From NCBI GenBank assembly GCA_046759385.1, contig JBHICC010000006.1, positions 11,729 through 75,728 of the forward strand: a DNA stretch of 64,000 nt, read 5' to 3'. Below the pieces are notes generated by a model that saw only the letters and a list, made by a program, of their open reading frames with translations, had not been told where the DNA came from and searched no databases. Origin of the DNA: JBHICC01 sp046759385 (GTDB lineage Bacteria > Pseudomonadota > Gammaproteobacteria > Acidiferrobacterales > SPGG2). Below are positions 49,504 through 59,389 of this stretch, in pieces; positions within the stretch are counted from its first letter, which is position 1; every line of letters begins with the position of its first letter. The position numbers and the translations under genes are program-made.

Positions 49504-50987
49504 TGGCCGCACAGACACAGCGCGCGAGGCGCTGGCGCTTAGACCAACTGCTTGCGGATATCGCGGATGTCGGCGGAGTATCTGATTGTGAGATCAGTGG
49601 GCTTAGTCTGGACAGCCGACAAGTGGGCGCGGGCGACCTGTTTTTGGCTATCCCCGGTACGGCACTCGATGGCCGTCTGTTTATCCAGCAGGCGTTGGCG
49701 CGCGGTGCAGCCGCCGTGCTCTGCGAGCGCGGCGGAGATCCCGATCTTTCTAACTTGGCTGTACCGGTCGTACACGCCAATGACCTTCGTCGAAAGATTG
49801 GCTTGATCGCGGACCGCTTTTTTGGATCCCCGTCACAAAAGTTGGTTGTGATCGGTGTAACAGGTACGAATGGTAAGACAACCTGCGCGCATCTGCTGGC
49901 GCAGGCGCTCGCGCAAGTCTCTAAGCCTTGCGCCCTGATCGGGACGTTAGGGAGCGGCTTCCCGGGCTCGTTGAACATGCTGCTGAATACGACCCCTGAT
50001 CCGATCGAAGTTCACAGGCTACTTGCCCACTTCCTGGCTGCAGGTGCCAGATACGTTTGCATGGAGGTTTCCTCGCATGCGTTAGACCAGGGGCGCATTG
50101 CAGGCGTTGCGTTTGATGTTGCGGTGTTCACCAATCTCTCGCGCGATCACCTGGACTATCACGGCAACATGCAGCGCTACGGCGGTGCTAAAGCTGAGCT
50201 CTTTGAGGTCGAAGGCCTGCGGTGTGCGGTGATCAATCAGGACGATCAGTTCGGTCGCGATTTACTGGCACAGCTGCGAGGCAAGCGCGACACTTTGAGT
50301 TTCGGTGTAGAACAGGGAGATGTGCACGCAAAAGAGGTACGGTTAATGAAAGACGGGCTTGCATTGCGGGCGGCCACGCCAGAAGGCGAGATCGAAATAA
50401 CTTCACCACTGTTGGGGCGTTTCAATGCCGCGAACCTATTGACGGTGTTGGCAGCCTTGCTCGCCTGCGGAGTGAGTCTGGAAACTGCTCGTGCGGGCCT
50501 GAGCGGTATCCAACCCGTAGCAGGGCGCGTCGAACGCTTTGGCGGTCGTCGCGACCTTCCGCTCGTCGTAGTTGACTACGCACATACGCCTGATGCATTG
50601 GGGCAGGCGCTGAGCGCCGTGCGCGAGTACACACCGGGGCAGCTCTACTGCGTGTTCGGTTGCGGTGGTGACCGCGATCGTGGCAAGCGGCCGCAGATGG
50701 GCCGAGTAGCAGAGGAGCTCGCCGATGTCGTGATCTTGACGGACGACAACCCACGTGGTGAGCCCGGAGACCGGATCGTCGCCGATATCGCAGCGGGAAT
50801 GCGCACAAAACCACGCGTCGTGCGAGACCGTCCACGGGCCATACAAACCGCGATCGAGGAAGCGGGGCAAGATGGCGTCGTACTGGTGGCAGGAAAGGGG
50901 CATGAAGAATACCAATACGTGGGAGATCAATGTTTGCCGTACAGTGATCGCCGAACAGTGCAACGTGTTCTAGGGGAACCAGCGTGA
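49500..50987 (+). CDS. murE: UDP-MurNAc-L-Ala-D-Glu:meso-diaminopimelate ligase
   Basis: A 495-residue Mur ligase that adds meso-DAP. P-loop VIGVTGTNGKTTCAHLLAQAL; carbamylated-Lys region and central NLSRDHLDYHGNMQRY; the substrate motif DNPR in ILTDDNPRGEPGD indicates diaminopimelate rather than lysine. ATGA overlap with ftsI and a GTGATG overlap with murF. Confidence 0.96.
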   Translation: MMAAQTQRARRWRLDQLLADIADVGGVSDCEISGLSLDSRQVGAGDLFLAIPGTALDGRLFIQQALARGAAAVLCERGGDPDLSNLAVPVVHANDLRRKIGLIADRFFGSPSQKLVVIGVTGTNGKTTCAHLLAQALAQVSKPCALIGTLGSGFPGSLNMLLNTTPDPIEVHRLLAHFLAAGARYVCMEVSSHALDQGRIAGVAFDVAVFTNLSRDHLDYHGNMQRYGGAKAELFEVEGLRCAVINQDDQFGRDLLAQLRGKRDTLSFGVEQGDVHAKEVRLMKDGLALRAATPEGEIEITSPLLGRFNAANLLTVLAALLACGVSLETARAGLSGIQPVAGRVERFGGRRDLPLVVVDYAHTPDALGQALSAVREYTPGQLYCVFGCGGDRDRGKRPQMGRVAEELADVVILTDDNPRGEPGDRIVADIAAGMRTKPRVVRDRPRAIQTAIEEAGQDGVVLVAGKGHEEYQYVGDQCLPYSDRRTVQRVLGEPA

Positions 50988-52357
50988 TGTCGTTGGAAGA
51001 ACTATCACAGGTTCTGAAGGCGCCCTTAGTCGGGACCGACGAGGTTTTCACGGGGATAAGTACAGACACTCGCAAAATCAGATCCGGAGATCTTTTTGTG
51101 GCAATAAAGGGTCCCAACTACGATGGCCACGATTTCCTGGCCGAGGCAAAACGCCACGGCGCGGCTGGGGCGATTGCCATGCGTGCGACTGAGGCGCCGT
51201 TGCCTTGCGTGCAAGTCGAGGATACTCGGCGTGCGCTCGGGCAGTTAGCAGCGTATTGGCGTTCTCGGTTCAATATTCCGGTCATTGCCGTAACTGGCAG
51301 CAACGGAAAGACCACGGTGAAGGAGATGATCGCCGCTATCATGGCGCGGACAGGCCGTGGCTGTGTCACCGAAGGTAATCTAAACAACGATATCGGCGCT
51401 CCGCTAACTCTATCGCGACTTCGCCCGCACGATCGCTTTGCCGTGGTTGAGCTCGGCACGAATCGACGGGGCGAGATGCGATATCTTGCCACTATTACAC
51501 GACCGACGATCGCGGTTGTCACCAATGCGGCGGAAGCCCATCTCGAAGGGGTCGGCACAGTCGAGCAGGTAGCGCGGGAGAAAGGTGAACTCTTTACCGC
51601 ATTAGGACCGAAAGGGGTTGCGATTATCAATGCCGATGACGACTTTGCGGCGCTATGGCGTTCACTCGCCTCGCCTAGGAGATGCATTACCTTCGGCCTG
51701 CTTGGAGACGCTGATTTCACAGCGGATTACCATGCCGACAAGGTCGGCAGTGTGATCCGGATAAAAAGCGCAAACGTAGATTTCGAATTGCGGTTGCCTC
51801 TACTGGGTCAGCACAACGTCAGCAATGCGCTGGCGGCTACTGCAGCTGTTGCTGTCGCTGGCGCGCGCCCAGAGCACATCAAGGATGGCCTCGAGAAGTT
51901 GCGGGGTGTGTCTGGTCGCCTACAGCTAAAGGCCGGCCGCAACGGTGCACGCGTCATTGATGACACCTACAACGCGAACCCAGGGTCGATGGCCGCGGCT
52001 ATCGCCGTCCTCAAAGATTTCCCAGGGGAATCAACGTTGGTGATAGGGGACATGGCCGAGCTCGGCGAGGCCGCCCCCAATATTCACCGCCGCGTCGGCA
52101 AGCTGGCAAAGGACGCAGGAATTACCTATTTGTTCACCATCGGTAAGCTGAGCAAGCTGGCAACGGAGAGTTTCGGCGAAGGTGCACGGCATTTTTCTAC
52201 ACACGATGCCTTAACGAAGGCGCTCACCGAGCGCATGCGTGCTGACATGACGATTCTTGTGAAAGGATCACGGATCATGCAACTGGAGCGCGTCATCCGA
52301 GAGATCGCGAAGCCACGAGATGGTGAAGCAGGGAGAGCGACTGCGGCGAAAATCTAA
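50984..52357 (+). CDS. murF: UDP-MurNAc-tripeptide:D-Ala-D-Ala ligase
   Basis: A 457-residue Mur ligase that adds the D-Ala-D-Ala dipeptide. P-loop VIAVTGSNGKTTVKEMIAAIM; VVELGTNRRGEMRYLATITRPTIAVVTNAAEAHLEG; and the C-terminal RVIDDTYNANPGSMAAAIAVLKDF are diagnostic. The start is GTG 50984 or the adjoining ATG 50987. The D-Ala-D-Ala ligase that supplies its substrate is not encoded in this cluster. Confidence 0.95.
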   Translation: MMSLEELSQVLKAPLVGTDEVFTGISTDTRKIRSGDLFVAIKGPNYDGHDFLAEAKRHGAAGAIAMRATEAPLPCVQVEDTRRALGQLAAYWRSRFNIPVIAVTGSNGKTTVKEMIAAIMARTGRGCVTEGNLNNDIGAPLTLSRLRPHDRFAVVELGTNRRGEMRYLATITRPTIAVVTNAAEAHLEGVGTVEQVAREKGELFTALGPKGVAIINADDDFAALWRSLASPRRCITFGLLGDADFTADYHADKVGSVIRIKSANVDFELRLPLLGQHNVSNALAATAAVAVAGARPEHIKDGLEKLRGVSGRLQLKAGRNGARVIDDTYNANPGSMAAAIAVLKDFPGESTLVIGDMAELGEAAPNIHRRVGKLAKDAGITYLFTIGKLSKLATESFGEGARHFSTHDALTKALTERMRADMTILVKGSRIMQLERVIREIAKPRDGEAGRATAAKI

Positions 52358-52369
52358 TGGCGAGGAACG

Positions 52370-53452
52370 ATGCTCTTTTATCTCTTTGACGAGTTGACGG
52401 GTCAATTCACGTTCTTCAACGTTTTCCGTTACCTGACGTTCCGGGGAATCTTGGGCGTACTTACGGCGCTCGTGATCTGTTTTGTCATTGGGCCAGCAAT
52501 GATTCGGCGCCTGGGTTACCGACAGATACACCAGACAGTGCGAGATGATGGGCCGGAGACACACTTTTCCAAATCGGGCACGCCGACAATGGGCGGCGCG
52601 CTTATTCTCGTTGCTGTGCTTGTGGCGACGTTATTGTGGGCTGACCTCAGCAATCGCTTTGTGTGGGTATTGCTGTTCACGACCCTTTCCTTCGGTGCGA
52701 TCGGTTGGATCGATGACCACAAGAAATTGGTCGACAAAGATCCTCGTGGTCTCGGCGCACGCAACAAGTTCTTGCTGCAGACAGCCGCGGGCCTAATAGC
52801 GGCGATATTTCTCTACTACACGGCCGAGACCCCGGTTGAGACGCAGCTGATCCTTCCGTTCTTTAAGCACTTCGCTCTCGACCTAGGGCCGTGGTTTGTG
52901 CTGTTGGCGTACTTGGTGATCGTCGGGTCTAGCAACGCGGTTAATCTGACCGATGGCCTCGATGGCCTCGCGATTTTGCCAGCCGTTATGGTAGCCGGTG
53001 CCCTCGGAATCTTTGCGTACGTTACTGGAAACACTCAGTTTGCCAACTACCTGGGAATTCCATATGTCGCTGGCGTCGGTGACGTGCTGATCTTTTGCGG
53101 TGCTCTGGTCGGAGCGGGGCTTGGATTTCTATGGTTCAACACCTATCCCGCGCAGGTATTCATGGGGGATGTCGGTGCATTGGCCCTCGGCGCCGCACTT
53201 GGCGTGATTGCCGTGGTTGTGCGCCAGGAAATCGTGCTGTTCGTCATGGGCGGGGTGTTCGTCATCGAGACCGTATCGGTAATGCTGCAGGTGGCGTCAT
53301 ACAAGCTCGTTGGCAGGCGCATCTTTCGCATGGCACCGCTGCATCACCACTTCGAGCTTAAAGGTTGGCCCGAACCGAGGGTAATCGTGCGTTTCTGGAT
53401 CATTACCGTAATCCTGGTGTTGGTCGGACTGGCAACATTGAAGATCCGCTGA
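52370..53452 (+). CDS. mraY: Phospho-MurNAc-pentapeptide transferase MraY
   Basis: A 360-residue membrane enzyme with about ten helices that makes lipid I from UDP-MurNAc-pentapeptide and undecaprenyl phosphate. The catalytic Asp pair region is SFGAIGWIDDHKKLV, with SNAVNLTDGLDGLAILPAVM, FMGDVGALALGAALG and the His motif APLHHHFELKGWPEPRVIVRFW. One base is shared with murD (TGATG). Confidence 0.96.
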   Translation: MLFYLFDELTGQFTFFNVFRYLTFRGILGVLTALVICFVIGPAMIRRLGYRQIHQTVRDDGPETHFSKSGTPTMGGALILVAVLVATLLWADLSNRFVWVLLFTTLSFGAIGWIDDHKKLVDKDPRGLGARNKFLLQTAAGLIAAIFLYYTAETPVETQLILPFFKHFALDLGPWFVLLAYLVIVGSSNAVNLTDGLDGLAILPAVMVAGALGIFAYVTGNTQFANYLGIPYVAGVGDVLIFCGALVGAGLGFLWFNTYPAQVFMGDVGALALGAALGVIAVVVRQEIVLFVMGGVFVIETVSVMLQVASYKLVGRRIFRMAPLHHHFELKGWPEPRVIVRFWIITVILVLVGLATLKIR

Positions 53453-54816
53453 TGCAGGGATTAGCCGTGGCAACTGCAGCAACCAAACGGGCACTCGTCG
53501 TTGGCCTTGGGCTTACGGGTCTTTCTTGCGCGCGCCATCTGACCGAGCGTGGTTATGGCGTGACTATGGTCGACAGTCGCGATCACCCACCGATGCTAGA
53601 TGAACTACGCGCATCTCTCGCTCACGTGGACTACCACACGGGCGACTTGAACCCTGATCTATTCGCAGATCCCGGTCTGCTTGTGGTTAGCCCAGGTATA
53701 TCGCTACAGGAACCGGTAATCGCGCAGGCAATCGCACGAGGGAACCCCGCAATCGGCGACATTGAGCTGTTTGCGCAGGCGGCCGCGGCGCCGGTGGCCG
53801 CGATCACCGGCGTAAACGGCAAGAGCACCGTTACCGCGTTGGTGGGGGCCATGTGCCGGGAGGCGGGTCTTGACACGCGTGTAGGCGGCAACATCGGCGT
53901 GCCCGCGCTGTCTTTATTAGAGCATCATGCACCGGATGTCTATGTCCTAGAGCTTTCCAGCTTCCAGTTAGAGACGACGCATAGCCTGAACGCTCGCACC
54001 GCCAGCGTACTTAATATAAGTGCGGATCATATGGATCGTTACCACTCTCTCGAAGATTATGCCGCTGCCAAAGCGCGTATCTTCAATGGCGATGGCGTCA
54101 TGGTCTTGAACGCCGAAGATCCAGTAGTGACAGCGATGGCCCGGCCAAGTCGGGCAGTAGTTAGGTTTGGTCTCGTGCGCCCTGCCGAGTGCGACACTTT
54201 TGGGATCATAGTAAAAGATCGGACTGAGTGGCTCGGGCAGGGAAAGAACGCTTGGATACCGGCGAAGAGTGTCCAGCTACCCGGCCGGCACAACTTGTCC
54301 AACGTACTCGCCGCAATGGCGATAGCGCATGCGTTCGGCGTCGACCCAGACGCGGTGCATCGGGCAGTCGCTTCGTTTCGTGGCCTCCCGCATCGCAATC
54401 AAATCGTCGCCACGCATGAGGGTGTGATCTGGATCGACGATTCAAAAGCGACCAACGTCGGGGCGACTCTAGCCGCTTTAAAGGAAACAGCGCGACCCGT
54501 CGTATGGATCGCTGGTGGTCAAGCTAAGGGCGTCGATTTCGGGGTACTGAAGGATGTCGTCATCGCTAAGGCGCGCGCGCTAGTTTTAATCGGGCGCGAC
54601 GCCGGGCTTATTGAAGCGGCACTCGCACGTACTGCGCCGATCATCCGCGCCGCTGATATGAGTGACGCTGTCTTACAGGCTGGACGTTTGGCACGGCAGG
54701 GAGACGCGGTATTGCTGTCACCGGGATGTGCCAGCTTTGACATGTTTGACGGTTATGAGCATCGCGGCGAAGTATTCGCCGCAGCGGTACGTGAATATGT
54801 CGGATCGGGTGGTTGA
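53452..54816 (+). CDS. murD: UDP-MurNAc-L-alanine:D-glutamate ligase
   Basis: A 454-residue Mur ligase. N-terminal Rossmann region ALVVGLGLTGLSCARHL, P-loop AAITGVNGKSTVTALVGAM, VLELSSFQLETTHSLNARTASVLNISADHMDRY, and WIDDSKATNVGATLAALKE near residue 325. The start is the ATG that shares one base with the mraY stop. Confidence 0.96.
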   Translation: MQGLAVATAATKRALVVGLGLTGLSCARHLTERGYGVTMVDSRDHPPMLDELRASLAHVDYHTGDLNPDLFADPGLLVVSPGISLQEPVIAQAIARGNPAIGDIELFAQAAAAPVAAITGVNGKSTVTALVGAMCREAGLDTRVGGNIGVPALSLLEHHAPDVYVLELSSFQLETTHSLNARTASVLNISADHMDRYHSLEDYAAAKARIFNGDGVMVLNAEDPVVTAMARPSRAVVRFGLVRPAECDTFGIIVKDRTEWLGQGKNAWIPAKSVQLPGRHNLSNVLAAMAIAHAFGVDPDAVHRAVASFRGLPHRNQIVATHEGVIWIDDSKATNVGATLAALKETARPVVWIAGGQAKGVDFGVLKDVVIAKARALVLIGRDAGLIEAALARTAPIIRAADMSDAVLQAGRLARQGDAVLLSPGCASFDMFDGYEHRGEVFAAAVREYVGSGG

Positions 54817-54848
54817 GCGGAAACCTCGGGTATTGAGCATTGGGAGCC

Positions 54849-56024
54849 ATGATGAGTAGGGTGGGTGCGCGCAACCTTGGTACGCGCCGACGACTGGCAG
54901 GCACGCCTCGCCCTGAGGGTGACACATGGCTTTTAGCGAGTGTTCTAGCGTTACTAGGGTTGGGGCTCGTGATGGTCTATTCGGCCTCGATCTCTATTGC
55001 AGAGCGAACCGTGGGAGACGGGAACTATTACCTTTGGCGCCAGTTAGTGGCCGTGGGCGTTGGATTTCTTTTGATGTACATCGTCATGCATACACCCATG
55101 CGCCTGTGGGAGGCCGCGGGGCCGTATCTACTGATTATGGGGATGGTGTTGCTGGCGTTGGTCTTGATCCCGGGTATTGGTGTTACCGTGAACGGCAGTT
55201 CGCGTTGGCTCAGACTAGGCGTTGTTAATCTTCAGCCATCGGAGTTAATGAAGCTCTTTATGGTTATCTATGTGGCTGGCTATTTTGTGCGCAAGCAGGA
55301 GGAACTCCATAACTTCACGCAAGGTGTCGTCATCATCGGTGTGGTAGTGGCCGCAGTAGGCGTGCTGTTGTTACAAGAACCGGATCTCGGGGCGGTAGTG
55401 GTGATCTGCCTGACCGTGTTGGGGATGCTGTTCTTGGCTGGTGTGCGTTTCTGGCATTTCGGTATCGTGACGGTGGCGGGGTTAGGCGGGATGGCAGTGC
55501 TGACCCTCATATCGCCTTACAGATATGAACGCGTGATCGCCTTTCTGGATCCGTGGGCAGATCCGTTTAACAGCGGTTTTCAGCTCGTGCAAGCGTTGAT
55601 CGCTTTCGGTCGCGGTGAGTGGTTGGGAGTCGGGCTGGGCGCGAGTGTGCAGAAGCTGTACTACCTACCGGCCGCGCATACGGACTTTATCTTCGCGGTG
55701 ACGGCCGAGGAGCTCGGATTGCTGGGCGTGCTCGCCGTGATTGCGTTGTTCGGCGTACTGATCGTTAGGGCATTCCTTATTGCTAGGGAAGCAGAGCGGG
55801 TCGGTTTGCTGTATCCGGCCCGCCTTGCCCAGGGAATCGGTCTGCTGCTCGGGCTACAAGCGATGGTCAACATGGGCGTGAACATGGGCGTGTTGCCAAC
55901 GAAGGGACTCACTCTGCCTTTTATGAGCTACGGCGGCAGTAGCATTGTTATGTGTTTTGTCGCTATCGGCCTGCTGTTGGCCATCGAACGCGAAACACGC
56001 GCCCATGCCTGGGGGGTGCATTGA
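54849..56024 (+). CDS. ftsW: Septal peptidoglycan polymerase FtsW
   Basis: A 391-residue SEDS-family glycosyltransferase with ten membrane helices that polymerises septal glycan with FtsI. LGLVMVYSASISIAE opens the fold; the catalytic Asp lies in the LLQEPDLGAVVVI helix; GLGASVQKLYYLPAAHTDFIFAVTAEELG and MSYGGSSIVM are signatures. GGGAG sits 2-5 bases before the tandem ATGs 54849/54852. Confidence 0.95.
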   Translation: MMSRVGARNLGTRRRLAGTPRPEGDTWLLASVLALLGLGLVMVYSASISIAERTVGDGNYYLWRQLVAVGVGFLLMYIVMHTPMRLWEAAGPYLLIMGMVLLALVLIPGIGVTVNGSSRWLRLGVVNLQPSELMKLFMVIYVAGYFVRKQEELHNFTQGVVIIGVVVAAVGVLLLQEPDLGAVVVICLTVLGMLFLAGVRFWHFGIVTVAGLGGMAVLTLISPYRYERVIAFLDPWADPFNSGFQLVQALIAFGRGEWLGVGLGASVQKLYYLPAAHTDFIFAVTAEELGLLGVLAVIALFGVLIVRAFLIAREAERVGLLYPARLAQGIGLLLGLQAMVNMGVNMGVLPTKGLTLPFMSYGGSSIVMCFVAIGLLLAIERETRAHAWGVH

Positions 56025-56026
56025 GC

Positions 56027-57094
56027 ATGGTCATGGTCATGGCCGGTGGCACCGGTGGGCATGTGTTTCCCGGACTTGCGGTAGCGGAGTATCTGCGCAA
56101 CCAGGGCGTAGACGTAATCTGGCTGGGAACGCGAGCGGGACTCGAGGCACGCGCCATTCCAGCCGCTGGCTTCGACATCGACTGGATATCGATTCGGGGC
56201 TTGCGGCGTCGTGGACTGCTAGGTTGGTTCCTATTTCCCGTCACATTGACCATCGCCATGGTGCAAGCGTGGCGCATACTGCTAAGGCGACGCCCCAACG
56301 TCGTACTAGCCATGGGCGGATTTGTCGCCGGTCCAGGTGGCCTGGTCGCGTGGCTAACACGCAAGCCGCTGCTGATTCATGAGCAGAACGCAGTGCCCGG
56401 TCTGACCAATCGCTGGATGGCACGCGTCGCTGACGAAGTCCTTTGTGGTTTTCCCGGGACCTTTAGGAATGCTCCACGTGCGAGACACGTGGGTAATCCG
56501 GTACGACGCGAGATCGCAACCCTCCCTGCCCCTGGAAAGACATCTCAACTGCCGGGCGCGTTGTCCCTGCTGGTTCTCGGCGGCAGTCAGGGTGCGCAGA
56601 TCTTCAATGAGGTCGTGCCCGAGACCCTACGTTTGTTGAGCGGGGACTCACTTCCTGACGTCTGGCACCAATGCGGACGAAGTTGGACAGAATCGACCGA
56701 GGCCGCCTATGAAGGGATAGCGTCTGCGCATCGCGTTACACCCTTTATCGATGACATGGCCGCTGCCTATCGCTGGGCAGATCTGGTTATCTGCCGTGCA
56801 GGGGCGATGACGATTGCCGAGCTCTGCGCGGCGGGCTGCGCAGCTATTCTGGTGCCGTACCCTCATGCCGTGGACGACCATCAGACAGCAAACGCGAGGT
56901 TCCTCGCTGATCGGGAAGCAGCGGTTCTGTTGCCACAGGGCGAATTTGCGCCTCCGCGCCTGCGCGATCTGCTCAAACAACTCGGCCGTAATAGAGACGT
57001 GTTAACAAAGATCGCAGTAAACGCACGTCGCTGCGCAGTCCCCGACGCTGCGGAGACAGTAGGTCAAGCATGTCTGGAGGCGATGCATGCGTAA
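56027..57094 (+). CDS. murG: Lipid II synthase MurG
   Basis: A 355-residue GT28 glycosyltransferase that adds GlcNAc to lipid I. MVMAGGTGGHVFPGLAVAEYL, VVLAMGGFVAGPGGLVAW and LLIHEQNAVPGLTNRWMA are diagnostic, as is the donor-binding LVICRAGAMTIAELCAAGCAAILVPYPHAVDDHQTANA. The start lies 3 bases after ftsW; the end overlaps murC by 8 bases. Confidence 0.96.
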   Translation: MVMVMAGGTGGHVFPGLAVAEYLRNQGVDVIWLGTRAGLEARAIPAAGFDIDWISIRGLRRRGLLGWFLFPVTLTIAMVQAWRILLRRRPNVVLAMGGFVAGPGGLVAWLTRKPLLIHEQNAVPGLTNRWMARVADEVLCGFPGTFRNAPRARHVGNPVRREIATLPAPGKTSQLPGALSLLVLGGSQGAQIFNEVVPETLRLLSGDSLPDVWHQCGRSWTESTEAAYEGIASAHRVTPFIDDMAAAYRWADLVICRAGAMTIAELCAAGCAAILVPYPHAVDDHQTANARFLADREAAVLLPQGEFAPPRLRDLLKQLGRNRDVLTKIAVNARRCAVPDAAETVGQACLEAMHA

Positions 57095-58484
57095 TTGGGT
57101 GAAGCGCATTCATTTCGTCGGCATCGGTGGGATCGGCATGAGCGGCATCGCCGAAGTCCTCTCGAATTTGCGTTTCGAGGTGTCAGGATCGGATGCTCGG
57201 GAGAGCGCGAACACACGACGTCTTGCGGATCTCGGCATATCTGTACACATCGGCCACGACGCGGCTTTGGTGGAGCAGACTGACGCCGTGGTCGTGTCAT
57301 CGGCGATCAACGGGCGCAATCCGGAGGTGGCGGCCGCCAAACGGGCAAAGATTCCTGTTGTGCCGCGGGCCGAGATGCTCGGCGAGCTAATGCGTTTTCA
57401 ACGTGGAATCGCGGTCACAGGCACGCACGGTAAAACAACGACGACCAGCCTAATTGCCTGTCTACTCGCCGAAGGGGGCCTTGATCCGACATTCGTAATC
57501 GGTGGCCAGCTCAACAGTGCCGGCAGCAATGCGCGTTTGGGTAAGGGTGAGTATCTCGTTGCAGAGGCAGACGAGAGCGATGCGTCATTTCTGCATCTGC
57601 AACCTTTCGTAGCGGTGGTTACGAATATCGACAGTGATCATCTGATTACCTACGGCGGTGACTTCGCGCGACTAAAGCGTACGTTTCTCAACTTCCTTCA
57701 TAATCTGCCGTTTTACGGTTTGGCTGTGGTATGCCTGGATGATCCTGTAATACGCGAGATCATCCCGAGAATACAGCGACCCACTATCACCTATGGCATG
57801 TGTTCCGATGCCGACGTTCGCGCGACTGGGGTCGAGCAGCGTGGTATGGAAATGCGCTTCACGGCGGAGATGAATAGCGAATCGCCAATGGATCTGAAGC
57901 TACGTCAACCAGGTGAACACAATGTATTGAACGCGTTGGCAGCAGTAGCGGTAGCGAAAGAGCTTGGTGTTACTACACAAGCGATCGCCAAGGGCATGGA
58001 CAATTTCGCAGGCATCGGCCGACGCTTTCAAATACTGGGTCGCACGAAACGGATAGGCGGAGAGGTCATTTTTGTGGACGACTATGCCCATCATCCGCGT
58101 GAACTCGCGGTAACACTCGCGGCCGCGCGTCGCGGGTGGCCGGATCGTCGTCTGGTTGTGGTCTTCCAGCCTCATCGCTATACCCGAACACGTGATCTGC
58201 TAGCCGATTTCAGCACCGTGCTTCACGAGTTCGACCCACTTGTCATTACAGAGGTTTACAGCGCGGGTGAGGCGATGATCAGTGGTGCCGATGGACGCGG
58301 GCTCTGCCGTGCCATTCGTGCCCGTGGTAAAGCGAATCCGATCTTCGTCGAGGACGTAGAACAACTACCGCACAAATTGAACGAGGTTGTGCGCGCTGGT
58401 GATGTCGTGATCACGTTGGGCGCTGGCAATATCGGTCAGGTCGCGTCGCAGCTTCCTCAGGCGCTTGCGGAGGAACGGCAATGA
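57087..58484 (+). CDS. murC: UDP-N-acetylmuramate:L-alanine ligase
   Basis: A 465-residue Mur ligase. HFVGIGGIGMSGIAEVLSNL is the N-terminal Rossmann motif; the P-loop is AVTGTHGKTTTTSLIACLL; VAEADESDASFLHLQPFVAVVTNIDSDH and VDDYAHHPRELAVTLAAAR are family signatures. ATGA overlap with murB. Confidence 0.96.
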   Translation: MRNWVKRIHFVGIGGIGMSGIAEVLSNLRFEVSGSDARESANTRRLADLGISVHIGHDAALVEQTDAVVVSSAINGRNPEVAAAKRAKIPVVPRAEMLGELMRFQRGIAVTGTHGKTTTTSLIACLLAEGGLDPTFVIGGQLNSAGSNARLGKGEYLVAEADESDASFLHLQPFVAVVTNIDSDHLITYGGDFARLKRTFLNFLHNLPFYGLAVVCLDDPVIREIIPRIQRPTITYGMCSDADVRATGVEQRGMEMRFTAEMNSESPMDLKLRQPGEHNVLNALAAVAVAKELGVTTQAIAKGMDNFAGIGRRFQILGRTKRIGGEVIFVDDYAHHPRELAVTLAAARRGWPDRRLVVVFQPHRYTRTRDLLADFSTVLHEFDPLVITEVYSAGEAMISGADGRGLCRAIRARGKANPIFVEDVEQLPHKLNEVVRAGDVVITLGAGNIGQVASQLPQALAEERQ

Positions 58485-59389
58485 TGACTGCCGATGACAG
58501 AGGCCATCTGCGGGGCAAGCTAGCGGTGAATGAGCCGATGTCGCGACACACAAGTTGGCGCGTCGGCGGACCGGCGGACCGCTATTATATCCCTGCAGAC
58601 GTTTCTGACCTGCAACTGTTCCTCAGTACGCTGTCGCCTAATGAGTCGATCCATTGGCTCGGTCTAGGAAGTAATCTGTTGGTGCGCGACGCAGGTGTGC
58701 GTGGCACTGTAATCGCAACGACAGCAGCACTAAACGGTTTGCAAGCAATTGGATCGGAGCGTGTGCGAGCGGAGGCCGGTGTTCCCACTGCCAAAGTGGC
58801 TCGCTTCACGGTGGAGCGCGGCTTGTCTGGTGCGCAGTTTCTTGCCGGCATCCCCGGCACGATAGGCGGTGCGCTGGCGATGAATGCGGGTGCGTTTGGT
58901 GGAGAGATGTGGAACATCGTCGAGCGCGTAGAAACCGTCGATCGCCAAGGTTGCGTACGACAACGCCCGAGAGCCGATTTCCGAACTTCCTATCGCCGCG
59001 TCGAAGGGCTGGACGGCGAGTGGTTCATTGCCGCACACCTGCTCCTAGGGCAAGGCGATCGCGCATCGGGCCGGGCGCGCATCAAGAGTTTGCTCGCCAA
59101 GCGTGGACAAACCCAGCCTACACAGATCCCCAATGCTGGTTCGGTATTCAAGAATCCACCGGATGATCACGCCGCGCGCCTGATCGACACGACTGGTCTA
59201 AAAGGGCTGCGTGAAGGCAATGCATGCGTGTCAGAGCACCACGCAAACTTCATCGTCAATGAAGGCGCGGCGACCGCCGCGGACATAGAACGCTTGATAA
59301 ACAAGATTCGCCAGCGTGTGGCGCAAGTGCAGGGGATAACCCTGGAGCTAGAAGTACGGATTATCGGCGAGGCCGACAAGGAAACATGA
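58481..59389 (+). CDS. murB: UDP-N-acetylenolpyruvoylglucosamine reductase
   Basis: A 302-residue FAD enzyme that makes UDP-MurNAc. SRHTSWRVGGPADRYYIPAD, GLGSNLLVRDAGVRG and GIPGTIGGALAMNAGAFGGEMWN bind FAD; the substrate region is FRTSYRRV and the end has NAGSVFKNPP and ISEHHANF-like CVSEHHANFIVNEG. The form with FRTSYR and about 300 residues is type II. Its stop overlaps ftsQ (ATGA), leaving no room for the ddlB gene that often lies here. Confidence 0.95.
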   Translation: MMTADDRGHLRGKLAVNEPMSRHTSWRVGGPADRYYIPADVSDLQLFLSTLSPNESIHWLGLGSNLLVRDAGVRGTVIATTAALNGLQAIGSERVRAEAGVPTAKVARFTVERGLSGAQFLAGIPGTIGGALAMNAGAFGGEMWNIVERVETVDRQGCVRQRPRADFRTSYRRVEGLDGEWFIAAHLLLGQGDRASGRARIKSLLAKRGQTQPTQIPNAGSVFKNPPDDHAARLIDTTGLKGLREGNACVSEHHANFIVNEGAATAADIERLINKIRQRVAQVQGITLELEVRIIGEADKET